A stretch of 64,000 bases of DNA from Cladorhizidae sp. MBARI D1340-BT2 (taxonomy: Eukaryota > Porifera > Demospongiae > Poecilosclerida > Cladorhizidae): positions 7,729,829 through 7,793,828 of the forward strand of contig JAQNBH010000005.1 of NCBI GenBank assembly GCA_028752905.1. Direction: 5' to 3'. Shown one piece after another: positions 1-10,740 of the stretch (position 1 is its first letter; each line of letters starts with the position of its first letter). A program made the translations under genes and the position numbers. The notes under the pieces were generated by a model that was not told the DNA's origin, searched no databases, and saw only the letters and a list, made by a program, of their open reading frames with translations.

Positions 1-49
1 AGACGTATCCGATGTCATCGTCGTATTTCTCGTTCATCTTTTTCCTAGT

Positions 50-262
50 TTGGCTAATGTCGCATGTCTACTGCTTCTGCTGTTCGATGACATAGAAACT
101 AACCTTGGCCCTGGCACTTGTCCTATATGTCAAGAATCAATCAATGATGCTTCAGAAAACTCAATATGGTGTGAAGGTGAAGGTGGTTCGTGGCTACATA
201 CAGGTTGTGCCGGTCTCTTTATGGCGGCTCTTATAACTACTTATAAGTCAAACAATGTGTAG
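50..262 (+). pseudogene. LINE ORF1 N-terminus: 2A-like peptide followed by PHD-type finger
   Basis: The frame runs open from the window edge; no ATG is visible, so the start lies upstream or is lost. A leucine-rich stretch (LLLLLF) leads into DDIETNLGP at 86-112, which differs at one Pro-to-Leu position from the 2A ribosome-skipping consensus D(V/I)ExNPGP. Immediately after comes CPIC and then WCEGEGGSWLHTGCAGL, a PHD-finger spacing of Cys and His. 2A-like peptides at the N-terminus of CR1/L2 ORFs are known from sea urchin and other invertebrate elements. The Pro substitution would be expected to abolish skipping here. The frame ends at 260-262. Confidence 0.7.
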
Positions 263-1109
263 ATTACTCCTTCAAGATAAATCTGAAAACAATTGTTGCA
301 GAACTATCGACCTCTATAATGAACCTATCCAGGCTTGATGGTTATCAGTAGAGTCAGGTGATTATTTTGCAAACCTCAAACATTGACACCTTAGATTCTC
401 GAATTAGCACTATTGAGGGGAAAACGTTCTGAAACTCATCAACTCATGTCAGCTCAGTCTGTTACTGCCAAGTCGTTTGCTTCTGTAGTTTCTAACCAGT
501 CTTCTGCTCCTGCTTCACAGTCTCTGCCCCCACTGATCCTGACAACCCTGTTTCAACTCCTGTGGATTCTAATAATTCAGCAAGGAAATTTATCTGTGGG
601 ATACTGGAAAACCCTAAAGGAACGAAGATATATATTCGCACTATGAATGATCTAGATACAGTAGCTTCTACCTTGTCCTCACTTGTGAGCATTCAATACA
701 TGATTGCTTCCGGTTAGGGAAATACAAAGAGGACCACTGTAGACCAATTCTAGTCAAGCTTACAAGAGCTAAGGATGTTGGTGTCCTTGCAAAAAGATCT
801 AAGTTGTTTGACAGGCCAAATCTGTCAACAAAGCCAGATAAACCACCTAATGAAAGAGCTGCTGAGTGAATACTACTAAAGCAGCGCAGAGATCTAATCA
901 CGGCAGGCAATGAATGCAGTTCAATCCAGATCAGAGGTAATAACTTATATCTCAAAGGGAAAAAGTTCAGCTTTGTTACTGGGTTTTCCTTTCAGCATTC
1001 TCCCATCACTGTTCATGATGCTGTTCCTGTAAATTCTGAATTTTCTTCTGGAGTTCAAAATGCTAATATTCAGGAGATCAATCCCTCGAGTTCTACTTCT
1101 ACATGACTC

Positions 1110-1500
1110 CACAATAGAGTATGTTTAATTGCTAGTTGGAATGCACGTAGACTCACTAACAAGCTTGATTTTCTACAATCTCTAACCCCATTTGATATTT
1201 TTTGTGTAACTGAAAACTGGTTCCAGATGGAGTATATAGTAGTGAAATTCTGGCCAAGCAGCACACCATATATCGTAGGGACATGGTAGTCATGGTGGCA
1301 GTATTTTGGTGGCTGTTTCTGACAGTATTCCTTCTCAACTAATCCTATCTTCCCCCTCTGTTGAAGTATCAAAATTATCTCCTGAAGTTCTTCTGTGTTG
1401 TCTGTATATCTCCCCCCCCCCCCTCCCCCCTGAGTAAGATATTTTATCCACTTTGATTTCCCTACTATGATCATGACGTTATTTTAGTCGGTGGTTTTAA
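1110..1500 (+). pseudogene. LINE ORF2 APE-type endonuclease fragment
   Basis: The translation near 1117-1215 gives ASWNARRLTNKLDFL followed by DIFCVTENWF. This matches the N-terminal signature of the retrotransposon apurinic-like endonuclease, where Asn binds metal and the Glu in the TE(T/N)W motif is catalytic. Later pieces of the domain are interrupted by stops, an indel and a C-rich run at 1410-1430. The endonuclease nicks target DNA for target-primed reverse transcription; this copy cannot make a functional enzyme. Confidence 0.75.
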
Positions 1501-2049
1501 TGTTCCTGATGTAAATTGGTCAACCTTCTCTGCCCCTTCAAGTTTTTCTTCTCCATTATGTCACTTTTTCTTTTCTCACAACCTTACACAATTTATATCT
1601 GAAGCAACTCATACCCACCCATGGTAATACATTAGATTTAGTAGCATCAAACTCATTAGATAGAATTGTCAGTTAGCAGTTGGACCATCGCCTAATTAGT
1701 TTTAATATCAATTCACAACGCCACCCTTTAATTAAAGCCCACACTCAAAGTCAAGATACACTTTCAACTATTCTAAGGCTGACTTGGTAGGTCTATACAA
1801 TTATGTGATTTTAACAACGTTAATCGGTATTCTGTTGTCAATTCTATATGGAATATCATTAGGTTAAAAAAATGTATACCCTCTATGCAATTCAGTCATC
1901 GTACATCCCATAAATGGTTCAATGGTGAAATCAGAAATCAACTTCATCATTTCCATTATCTCCATCGTAAAACTAAAAAGAAATGGTCTATCAGAAATTG
2001 GCTATATAGCATGAATCTAATTTACTGAATCAAAAGCAGCATTTGAAAT

Positions 2050-3797
2050 TTGAAAATGATTTCATATCCAAATTTTCATAACAAAAAACAGTTATACAGT
2101 TATCTGAAATCGTTGTCAAAAGCTTCTTCTCAACCTCAAGTTCTCATACATAACTCAAAGCCTGTCAATGATCAGGTTGAGATTGCTGATCTGGTCTTCA
2201 ATTTGACCTTCACCAAAAGTAAATACTCTCTTCCTTTCATTGATTCCCTGCCTTCGCCTCCCAGTCAACTGAGTAAAATTGAAATAGTCTCTTCAGATGT
2301 TTATGAAGCTTTGTCCCAACTAGATCCAATGAAAGCAATGGGTCACGATAATATCAGTCTGAAGATCTTGAAAAGTTTTGTGCACTAGGTTTGATAGATC
2401 CTATCACCTTATTGTTTGTTGGAAGTATGAAGTGTGGTTCCTGAAGAGTGGAAGATCATAAAATGTGCCCTATTCATAAAAAGAGGAATAAACTTGACGT
2501 TAAGAATTATAGACCTACTCCCTCTTGTGTACTCTCTCAAAGGTACTTGAATCAGTGATCTATGACAAGGTAATAGGTTTCATTCCTCCTCTTCTTTCTA
2601 GTCATCAATTTGGCTTTCTTTGTAATGATCTCAATTACCTGTGTTATTTGCGAGAATCTTCAAGTCAGTGGACGATAAGAAAGTTACAGATGCTATGTAT
2701 TTTGATTTCAAGAAGGCATTTGACTCTGTGCCACACAAGGTACTTCTTTATAAACTCTGGACTATTGGACAGGTCACTTATGGCCTGCTAAAGAATCGTT
2801 CAACATTATTTGTCTATCGATGGATATAATTCTCGATGTCAACCTGTCACTTCTGGGGGTGCCACAAGGTAGTGTATTGGGCCCATTGTTGTTTCTAAAT
2901 GATCTACCAGTATACAGTTATTCAGGGTTCATCCATGTTTATGTTTGCTGATGACATCAAACTCATGAAAACAGTGTCAACTATTATCGATTCAAGGATG
3001 TTACAATCAGCAATCAACTCACTGGAATTTTGGTCTAGTAAAATGGCTTCTATCACTGCATCCTGATCAATGTGTACTTATAAGATATTCTTTTTCTCTG
3101 ATGCAAAAATCTCCTTACTCAGTTAGCGGGAAACCATTGGTATTTAGTAAGCAGCATCGTAACCTTGGAATTGGTCAGATCATATCAATTCTCTCTGCTC
3201 CAAGGCTTACAAATCATTCTACTTCATTCGTTGAGTTATTTCCTCCACATCATCCAGTGATTTGAGAAAATATAATATATGTCTTTAGTTCGCTCTAACC
3301 TTGTCTGCTGCTCTCAATATGCAGGCCATTTGTGTTTAAAGATGTTTTAGGGTTTAACATCTTGCATCTAAATACATATTACATGATTTCCCCTCTGATT
3401 ATAAGCAACGATCAAATTGGGCCTTCTACCATTATCCTACTGGTTTGAATTTCTAGATATTTCTTTCTCTATGAAAGAACCATCTGACAACTTCAACATC
3501 TTTAACTTTGTATTCTCTGTTTCATCAACTCGTTCAGCAAGTATGAACAAGTTATGTTGCAACTACAGTAGACATGTGCTATATAACCGTCATTTTTTCT
3601 TCAATAAGTTATGGAACTCCTTGCCCCAAATTGACCTTGGGTCATCATTACCCATTATCAAATGTCACATTTACATGCACCTTTGGAATAGTTTCATTGC
3701 CAATTATGATATTGATCTTTCATGTTCCCTCCACTTTGTGTGTCCCTGTTCTAACTTAATATATATAATTAAAAGCAGCGCCAGCTCTTGGTGTTAA
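2050..3797 (+). pseudogene. LINE ORF2 reverse transcriptase and C-terminal segment
   Basis: Reverse transcriptase motifs occur in order but in different frames: KAMGHDNIS before 2380, a fingers segment at 2525-2640 (ending SSHQFGF), motif A YFDFKKAFDSVPH at about 2698-2736, motif B GVPQGSVLGPLLF near 2860-2895 and the catalytic FADD at about 2944-2955. The frame at 3417-3797 contains FFFNKLWNSLPQIDL, which resembles the C-terminal LWNSLP motif of CR1/L2 proteins. The many indels show a long-dead copy. It would have copied element RNA into DNA at the integration site. Confidence 0.85.
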
Positions 3798-3920
3798 GCT
3801 CTTGGATTACTTTATTGCATAAATTTCTTTCATGCCATGCAGTCTGATAAACTATTATTATTATATTTGTGCCTTGATGTTGGATTTACTATTATTATTA
3901 TAGGCGGTGAATACATAGAT

Positions 3921-4560
3921 ACACCATAGATAATAGAATATATAACTTTATAAGTGTACTAAGGAATGTTAACCACACCTTCAACTGTCAGGGGGACAGA
4001 TGGAGACTCAATTGGCCCAAAGGGCAGCATTTTCTCTCTATAATGCAACCTACTTTATATACAGTAATCTCTAATAAAGGCCATTCAAACATTACACAAT
4101 ATAAGTTCAGTTTACGCATGTGCAGAATACTTACAGAGCACTTACATGGACAGTGTGCATAGGGGAAATCAATTCACAGGCATTTTGTGTAGAATCCATG
4201 CATGCCTATATTATGTATAGGCATCCAGAATGTAAAAACAGCAGAAACAAAAAATCCTCTCCCGGCATGCTGGGGGGGAAAATGGGGAAAAAATTCCCTG
4301 CACCCACACTTCGTTACATTTAGTGCCAACTCTTCAAGTTGTAAAGTATGGGCTTCCTCCACTGTCATAACCATAAATCACACTTTCCTGACATGCTCAG
4401 ACTTGTTCCACCCCACTCTTAAGTTACCCCATATGATTTCAGATTAGCCCCTGTTTGCATATTGCATATCAATGACTGAAGAACACAATTCTAGTACTGT
4501 CTCACAAGACAAAGCTGACAACATTGATCTGATTTTTTATTATGTTGTAACAACAAATAT
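3921..4560. other. No recognisable gene
   Basis: Unique-looking AT-moderate sequence between the LINE relic and the integrase relic. Short frames occur on both strands but show no motif or coding composition I can support. Confidence 0.4.
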
Positions 4561-4599
4561 GCCTCTGGAAGTCAAAAAACGATAAAGCAAACCAACGCA

Positions 4600-5560
4600 G
4601 GCTCTTAACATTGTGTTGCATGAACAGGTCAACTCTACTAACGCCATTGAGCAGAGAGAGTGGAAATGAGCACAGAGAGGTGTTGGTAATTTGTGATGGG
4701 ATGGGTGGGCATGTATTTAACAAAAGTATACACATGGGCTCTGGAGATAGTGACACTGCCCGTTGGGAAGTCATCCTAGCATTGACAAAACCAGGACCAC
4801 AAAATTTTTTTAGAGAGATTTTATTGGAAAAATGTAGGCAGAGATGTTAAAGAGTTTATTTTGGCTTGTGATTGTTGTCAGAAAGTTAACCATGTTTGCA
4901 AGATTGGTGTTGGTGAACTCCATCCTGTTCCAGTGCCAAGTGAAGTGATGGTCCAAATTGGGGTTGATATCACCAATCTGCCTATGGTTGTTGCTTTGTT
5001 GTTGTTGTGGACTATTCTTCAAATAGCCTGAGGCTTGACCTTTAAAAGATCACCCTGCAGAAAGTGTTGCAAAGTTTCTGTTTGAGGATATCATCTGTTG
5101 ACATGGCTGTGTGAAAAATGATCAAGGAAGAGAGTTTGTTAACAAAGTATCAGCTGAGCTACATAGATTGACTGGAACCCAACAACATATAATGAGTGCT
5201 AATCACCCTCAAGCAAATGGCTTTGTGGAGCATCAGAATTACACTTTATCAAGGATTCATTCATAAAATCCCTTGAGGACCATTCCAACTGGGTTGAATG
5301 CTTACCAGCAGTTTTGTTTGCATATCGAACATCCAAACATTCTTCCACCAAAATGACTCCATTCCAAATTGTGTACAACAGGTAAGCTGTAGTTCCAGCA
5401 GAAATTAAGTTATTATCTGACAGTGATCTACCCAGCAATGTGTACAAGAATTCCATTTGCAATAAGTTGTTCTATGACATGTTTAGGTGGATAACAGTCT
5501 TGGAAAGTGGGTATTAGAGGGTGCTAATGTTATATAGGTGTCACAAATAAACAATCTGAA
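4600..5560 (+). pseudogene. Broken Ginger/Gypsy-type integrase
   Basis: Several frames together follow a retroviral-fold integrase. A damaged zinc-binding region ends in FYWKNVGRDVKEFILACDCC followed by QKVN (about 4817-4880). Then come GELHPVPVPSEV and QIGVDI, bearing the first catalytic Asp. After 5100 there are HGCVKNDQGREFVNK (second Asp region), SANHPQANGFVEHQN (with the final Glu) and WVECLPAVLFAYRTSKHSS followed by TKMTPFQIVYNR. The HPxPVP and AYRTSxHxSTxxTPF style is that of Ginger transposons and Gypsy/K02A2.6-like integrases. Frameshifts near 5030 and 5260 and in-frame stops make it non-functional. No flanking LTR or TIR was identified. Confidence 0.8.
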
Positions 5561-5875
5561 AGCTCTATTAAGGCCAATACAGAGATGGAGTGAAGTCCCT
5601 CTTAATGTTATTGTCCTAGTACTTTACCATCTCCAGGCATGCTTCCATAACGAGATACAGAAATAATTTGCTGGTAAGTTAGCTATAAAATTATGATGGC
5701 TACATTACTATTTTTCTGTAGGATTAGAAAACTATAACCTGCTGCCGCAATTTACTATAGTCACTCGATGACCTCATTACATGCTCCTCACCTATGGATA
5801 AACAGAGTCCAAGAACAATTCAATGCGCATCATCTTAATCTGGTAAAAAGTGCTCTCAATGAACTCACAGTTGAC

Positions 5876-5960
5876 ATAACAAAATTACAATGACCTTCTC
5901 AATAATCAACTTGGAATTCACTCTCGACGTTTTGACTAGATGCTCTAGCCTTCATTTGCC
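5876..5960 (-). repeat. Dispersed hammerhead-like repeat, single arm
   Basis: Read on the minus strand this copy contains ATGAAGGCTAGAGCATCTAG followed by TCAAAACGTC, then a tail (AAGTTGATTATTGAGAAGG) shared with the copies near 6.9, 38.3 and 56.4 kb. The segment GGCTAGA-GCA-TCTAGTC can fold as a 7-bp hairpin with one G.U pair. The flanking conserved bases resemble a hammerhead ribozyme core, with the GAAA box mutated to AAAA. See the finding on this family. Confidence 0.6.
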
Positions 5961-6449
5961 ATAACTAAATCTTTTCAGATAGTTCAATTGTTGGTGAACC
6001 TGAATGGAGCAGTGAATGAAGAGAGCAATGCAACTGCAACACACACACAGAAGAGTTATGGACAATTTCAAATATATTCGGTGCCATAATAAAAAAAAGT
6101 TTGATCTGTCACAAAGTTTTTTTACTCCATGCTTGGAACGACAGTAACACCACATGCTATGCATTTATTTCCAACTGAGTCATGCACTTGTCCACTACCA
6201 ACCATTGCTATCATATTCTAGCTGTTCACATGAGCATTTGATTTTAAGATGTGGACTCAAGATGTACAATCAAATTGCAGCAATATATGTGCAAGGACAG
6301 AGAAGAAGTCTGGAAGGAAAGCATCTAGGCCTGGAGATTACAACATTGTATACAGCAGCCCCAGATGCAAGCATTTCTCAGTTATGTCATGTTTCTCCTC
6401 ATGGACCTTTGACAATACTTGTGATTTTCACAGGATCCCATTGAATTCT

Positions 6450-6555
6450 GTTGTGAAAGCAGTGAGAAGACTGATCTGAAAGCAGTGAGAAGACTGATCT
6501 GAAAGAAGAGAAGACTGACCTGAATGCAGTGAGAAGACTGATCTGAAAGCAGATA
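6450..6555 (+). repeat. Short tandem array, about 23-bp unit, four copies
   Basis: The motif AGTGAGAAGACTGATCTGAA recurs four times with small indels. It has no coding feature and is a minor minisatellite. Confidence 0.8.
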
Positions 6556-6843
6556 AGGTTGTCGTTTTTAATATAAGATACAGTTCAAGCTAAGCATTAT
6601 TTTGTATATATGTATTATTTTTGAATTTAGAACACAGTTCAAGTCAGCCATCTAAGTGGTTAAGGGTAGCAAGAAAGTGTTAGAGATGTAGAGCATGTAA
6701 GGGCTGGAAATGACTGTGGCAAACTGCCATTTTTGCAGAAATTTGGTGGAAATGAGTATTGAAGTGTTTTATCTTGAGAAAAATCATAGTGGACTTGAAT
6801 TAATAAATTATTATTGAGCCAAGCTAATTCAAAGTCTTGATGT

Positions 6844-7045
6844 AACAATAACCTTCCCAATAATCAACTTGAAATTGTCTTCTCTCAGGACATTTCGACT
6901 AGATGACTAGATGATCTATAACATGCCAGATGAAGGCTAGAGCATCTAGTCGAAATGTCGAGAGAATATAATTTCCCAAGTTGATTATTGAGAAGGTTAT
7001 TGAAATGTTATTATGTCAACTGAGAGTTCATCGAGATGGTAATGA
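6844..7045. repeat. Head-to-head copy of the hammerhead-like repeat
   Basis: Two inverted arms face each other. The left arm (6846-6925) is the reverse complement of the family; the right arm starts with CAGATGA at 6927-6933, then the hairpin 6935-6951 (GGCTAGA, loop GCA, TCTAGTC), then GAAATGTC at 6952-6959 and the shared tail to about 7045. Base pairing in the hairpin is complete, counting one G.U pair. The arrangement makes a long imperfect palindrome. Confidence 0.7.
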
Positions 7046-7059
7046 TGTCACTCGCGACA

Positions 7060-9175
7060 AACCAGCAGCTAGAATCATTAACATCCTCTCAGAACAAGGG
7101 TTGAAAGTACGTAATGTTTTTATGTACATGTACGTGCGTGCGCTACAATCCTGATCATTCTCATTTAAAATATATTCTATTAGGTGATGTTCCTGTGTCC
7201 ACCATTAACATTGCCAGATTTATAAAAGTGATTTGAAGAGCATATATACTTGGCCAGCAGTAAATGACAAGTAATGAGCTGCTTCCTCACTTTTATGTAT
7301 CATTGTGACTGCCCTCTGGGAATTTAGTTATAAGGACTCCTATGCATTTCTTGCTATATTATATGGAACAGGCAAGAGCTAATGTAGTGTACTGCGTAAG
7401 TTGCCATTTTTCTTCAGTTATTGAAGTGTGGCAGCAAAGCTGTTTCTAATAGTACACGTCGTAATTAAATATTTGTTGCTGTTGCCATACAGTAATGAAT
7501 TTTCAGTTGATTTAACTTTGTATAAGAAGATGATCATACCAGTTAATACAGGTGAGTATTGGTGACCAACTGTAGTGGACTTCGTTCAACAGAAACTCAG
7601 GTAACTATGATTCAATGACTGGGGGTAACATCAATTACCTCAACAGGATTTGGATAAATGTATGGTATATTATTATGCACTAATAATATATCCTCAGAAA
7701 TTATCTCAAGAGCAATAAGCTCAGCATTGTTTAGTGACTGGAAGATGTATTCTTCCCAAGGTAAATTGGCTTCACTATAAAAGAAAAACAAACAAACTCC
7801 AGAAAATCCCTGTAGAGGCTAATATATAGCCATGATGATAGTGTAAATTAATGGCAATTTTGAAAAATTATTATGTACACTTATTACATCTGATGAGCTT
7901 ATCCTTCTCTTTTTCTCGTGTTTATAACCTTAGTAATGCTAATCTTTACTATCACACTATATCAAATAAAACTCAACTTTACATTTTGCAATAGCAATAT
8001 ATACATATTTTTTCATCTTTACATTTTTCATTGCACTTGACCTCATTTTGCTTGCGAGTACTCTCTTTTTTAATTGCAGGATGAAACCCCTAAATTAAGG
8101 AACAAGACGATTATAGGATTTTCAGAACAAACATTGATATCGTTTTTTTGCCTGTTGATCATCAACCTTTGATGTTAGCTCTCACTGCACAGTACTTGTT
8201 TTAATTCAGCACAATGTGTTGTTGCTATATCGTTGTTTAGTAGAAGCATTCTCACATGTAACTTTTTGATGTGACCAGTGGAGAAAAAGAAGCTGAAATG
8301 AACCTCTCAAGATAATGACACAGTACAGCTGTTATACATGATGACTAGCTGTCTAAATACACAAATGGCATACAATTATGACATGAAACCAAAAAAAAAT
8401 GGCTTGGCAACATACTTCATCTGCTTGACATGTTAAAAATTTACGAAATGCACAATTTTCTGGTCCTTAGATCCGGTCCGGTTACAAGCCCAATTCAAAC
8501 TTAGGGATCCGGGAGTCGAATGACGTACATGGCATATTGTGGATAACGTAGCGTTCCTTATAATAGTGGACAAAGAGTATTGGTCTAAATTTCACTTGCT
8601 AGCTTCTCATAAACAGTTTATTCAGTGAATTTTGACCAACAAAAACACTTCAAGCGAGCCTTGGATCATATCGCAAAGGATATTATATAAACTGGTAGTA
8701 TCAGGACTGGGAGTGCCCTATATTGGTTTGACCCCAATTTTACCCAAAACCTGCAACTGTCCCGCATTCCACATCCCTGTCCCTTCTCATGCTCTTGGCC
8801 CCTACCTCCAAGACTGGGATTTGAGGCTTTGTCTACAATATTGGTTAGGCTTTCCAATGGTCGAGGAGGGTACTCAGTGCTCCATATGTCAGGTTGCCCG
8901 CACCTTTGGCGACCACCAAGTGGGCTGGCTGTTCTCCCTAATAGTCCACCAATGGGCAAAGTATACCAGATGGACTAGTCATAAGCAAAGTTTGCTCAGA
9001 AGACAAAGGTATGACTTCTTCAAGGAAACATAGACAAATTGAAAAGAAAAAGTAGATTGAACAAAGGGGGGAAATATTGCAAAAAGTGTATGCAATGAAT
9101 CTGAAACAAAAAAGTGCCCGCTCTTGCATATTATCAGATGGCATAATCCAGAGAGGTTTACGGTACTCTCATACC
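7060..9175. other. Gene-poor AT-rich stretch
   Basis: I see no exon structure, RNA gene or mobile element signature. A 133-codon open frame at 8632-9033 (+) overlaps a 97-codon frame on the other strand. Neither has recognisable domains; the local GC is higher, which alone lengthens frames. I do not call it a gene. Confidence 0.4.
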
Positions 9176-9179
9176 AGGT

Positions 9180-10190
9180 ATAGATCTGATCCAGAGTGGG
9201 GGGGGGGGGAAGTTGAGATGCGAGCTTACTCTCAGAAGGTATATTACGCTAATCCAGAGTGCAAAAAGCCTGACATGCATATTTACTCTCAGGAGAAATA
9301 ATTAAGCTGACATACGTGTTTACTCTCAGGAGAGCACCGAAGTAATCTGGAGGATAAAAAAGCTGACATGCATGCTTACTCTGGGAGAGGTACCGATGTA
9401 AACTGGAGGATAAAAAAGCTGACATGCATGTTTACTCTGGGAGAGCTACCGATGTATACTGGAGAATAAAAAAGCTGACATGCATGCTTACTCTCAGGAG
9501 AGGTACCGATGTAAACTGGAGGATAAAAAAGCTGACGTGCATGCTTACTCTGGGAGAGGTACCAATGTAAACTGGAGGATAAAAAAGCTGACATGCATGT
9601 TTACTCTGGGAGAGCTACCGATGTAAACTGGAGAATAAAAAAGCTGACATGCATGCTTACTCTCAGGAGAGGTACCGATGTAAACTGGAGGATAAAAAAG
9701 CTGACATGCGAGGAACCAATGTAAACTGGAGGATAAAAAAGCTGACATGCATGCTTACTCTCAGGAGAGCTACCGATGTAAACTGGAGGATTAAAAAAGC
9801 TGACATGCATGCTTACTCTGGGAGAGCTACCGATGTAATCTGGAGGATAAAAAAGCTGACATGCATGCCTCAGGAGAGGTACCAATGTAAACTGGAGGAT
9901 AAAAAAGCTGACATGCATGCTTACTCTGGGAGAGGTACCGATGTAATCTGGAGGATAAAAAAGCTGACATGCATGCTTATTCTGGGAGAGCTACCGATGT
10001 AAACTGGAGTATAAAAAAGCTGACATGCATGCTTACTCTGGGAGAGGTACCGATGTAAACTGGAGGATAAAAAAGCTGACATGCATGCCTACTCTGGGAG
10101 AGCTACCGATGTAACTGGAGGATAAAAAAGCTGACATGCATGTTTACTCTGGGAGAGCTATTGCTATAATCCAGAAAGGAGAAAAGTAAG
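9180..10190. repeat. Minisatellite, 56-bp unit, about 17 copies
   Basis: Each unit contains AAAAAAGCTGACATGCATGC, then TTACTCTGGGAGAGGTACCG, then ATGTAAACTGGAGGAT. Variants alternate CTCTGGGAGAG with CTCTCAGGAGAG, and one or two copies have internal deletions (9700-9720, 9865-9880). The outer copies are more diverged, as expected when homogenisation acts in the middle of an array. Overlapping reading frames of 60-117 codons here are by-products of the repeat. Confidence 0.95.
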
Positions 10191-10611
10191 AAAATTCATT
10201 GCATAAATCCTTTTTTTTTAAATACCGCTGATCATGCTTTCAAAGCAGACAAAATCAAAGTTTCCTTTGCAGGGTACTATGCCAGAAAGAAAAGACTCTT
10301 CTAAGGAATGCCAGAAAGCACTACATGTATGCAAAGCACACGGCAATGGCAAAAATTAATAAAAACATCAGATGCCAGTTGTTCACTTGACAGATAATTG
10401 GTACTAAAAAGGTTATGTCATAGCCAATAATTAGCGGCTTACACTAATAACTGGCAGCCCACATGTCTTGTACCCTATCAGGACATATACCTTCCGGACA
10501 AAAAAACCCGGACAATTACCACCTGGACAAATACCCCCATGCCAATTACCAACTAGGACATATATATACGCCCATCAAAAAAAAAAAAATTGGGGAAATG
10601 GGAAATAAAAT

Positions 10612-10740
10612 GCATAAGGTTTAGGACTAAGGTTAGGGCTAGGACTAGGGCTAGGGTCAGGGCTAGGGCTAGGGTTAGGGCTAGGGTTAGGGATAGTTCT
10701 AGGGCTAAGACTAGGGTTGGGGTTAGGGCTGGGGGTTAGG
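10612..10740 (+). repeat. Degenerate telomere-like array, left half
   Basis: Tandem hexamers alternate GGGTTA, GGGCTA and GGACTA over about 125 bp. The animal telomere unit is TTAGGG, but here CTAGGG is as common, so this is either a decayed interstitial telomeric tract or an unrelated hexamer array. The right half continues at 13278-13322 beyond the hAT insertion. Confidence 0.8.

Larger units (their letters stand above)
1..3920 (+). mobile_element. Degraded CR1/L2-like non-LTR retrotransposon
   Basis: The segment reads in order, with many frameshifts and stops, as ORF1 (2A-like peptide plus PHD-type zinc finger), an APE-type endonuclease, a reverse transcriptase and the usual C-terminal segment. 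This order and the motifs are those of CR1/L2 clade LINEs. The element is cut by the window start, so its 5' end is unseen. The 3' end is placed near 3840-3905, where ATT/TTA-type short repeats occur. No frame is long enough to be active. The clade is inferred from motif style, not from a phylogeny. Confidence 0.85.

Noticed and set aside
8632..9033. A 133-codon + frame as a gene
   Set aside because: No domain, overlapped by an equally long minus frame, and no splice or polyadenylation context.
9180..10190. CRISPR-like array of direct repeats
   Set aside because: Units are contiguous with no unique spacers, in eukaryotic intron-bearing DNA.
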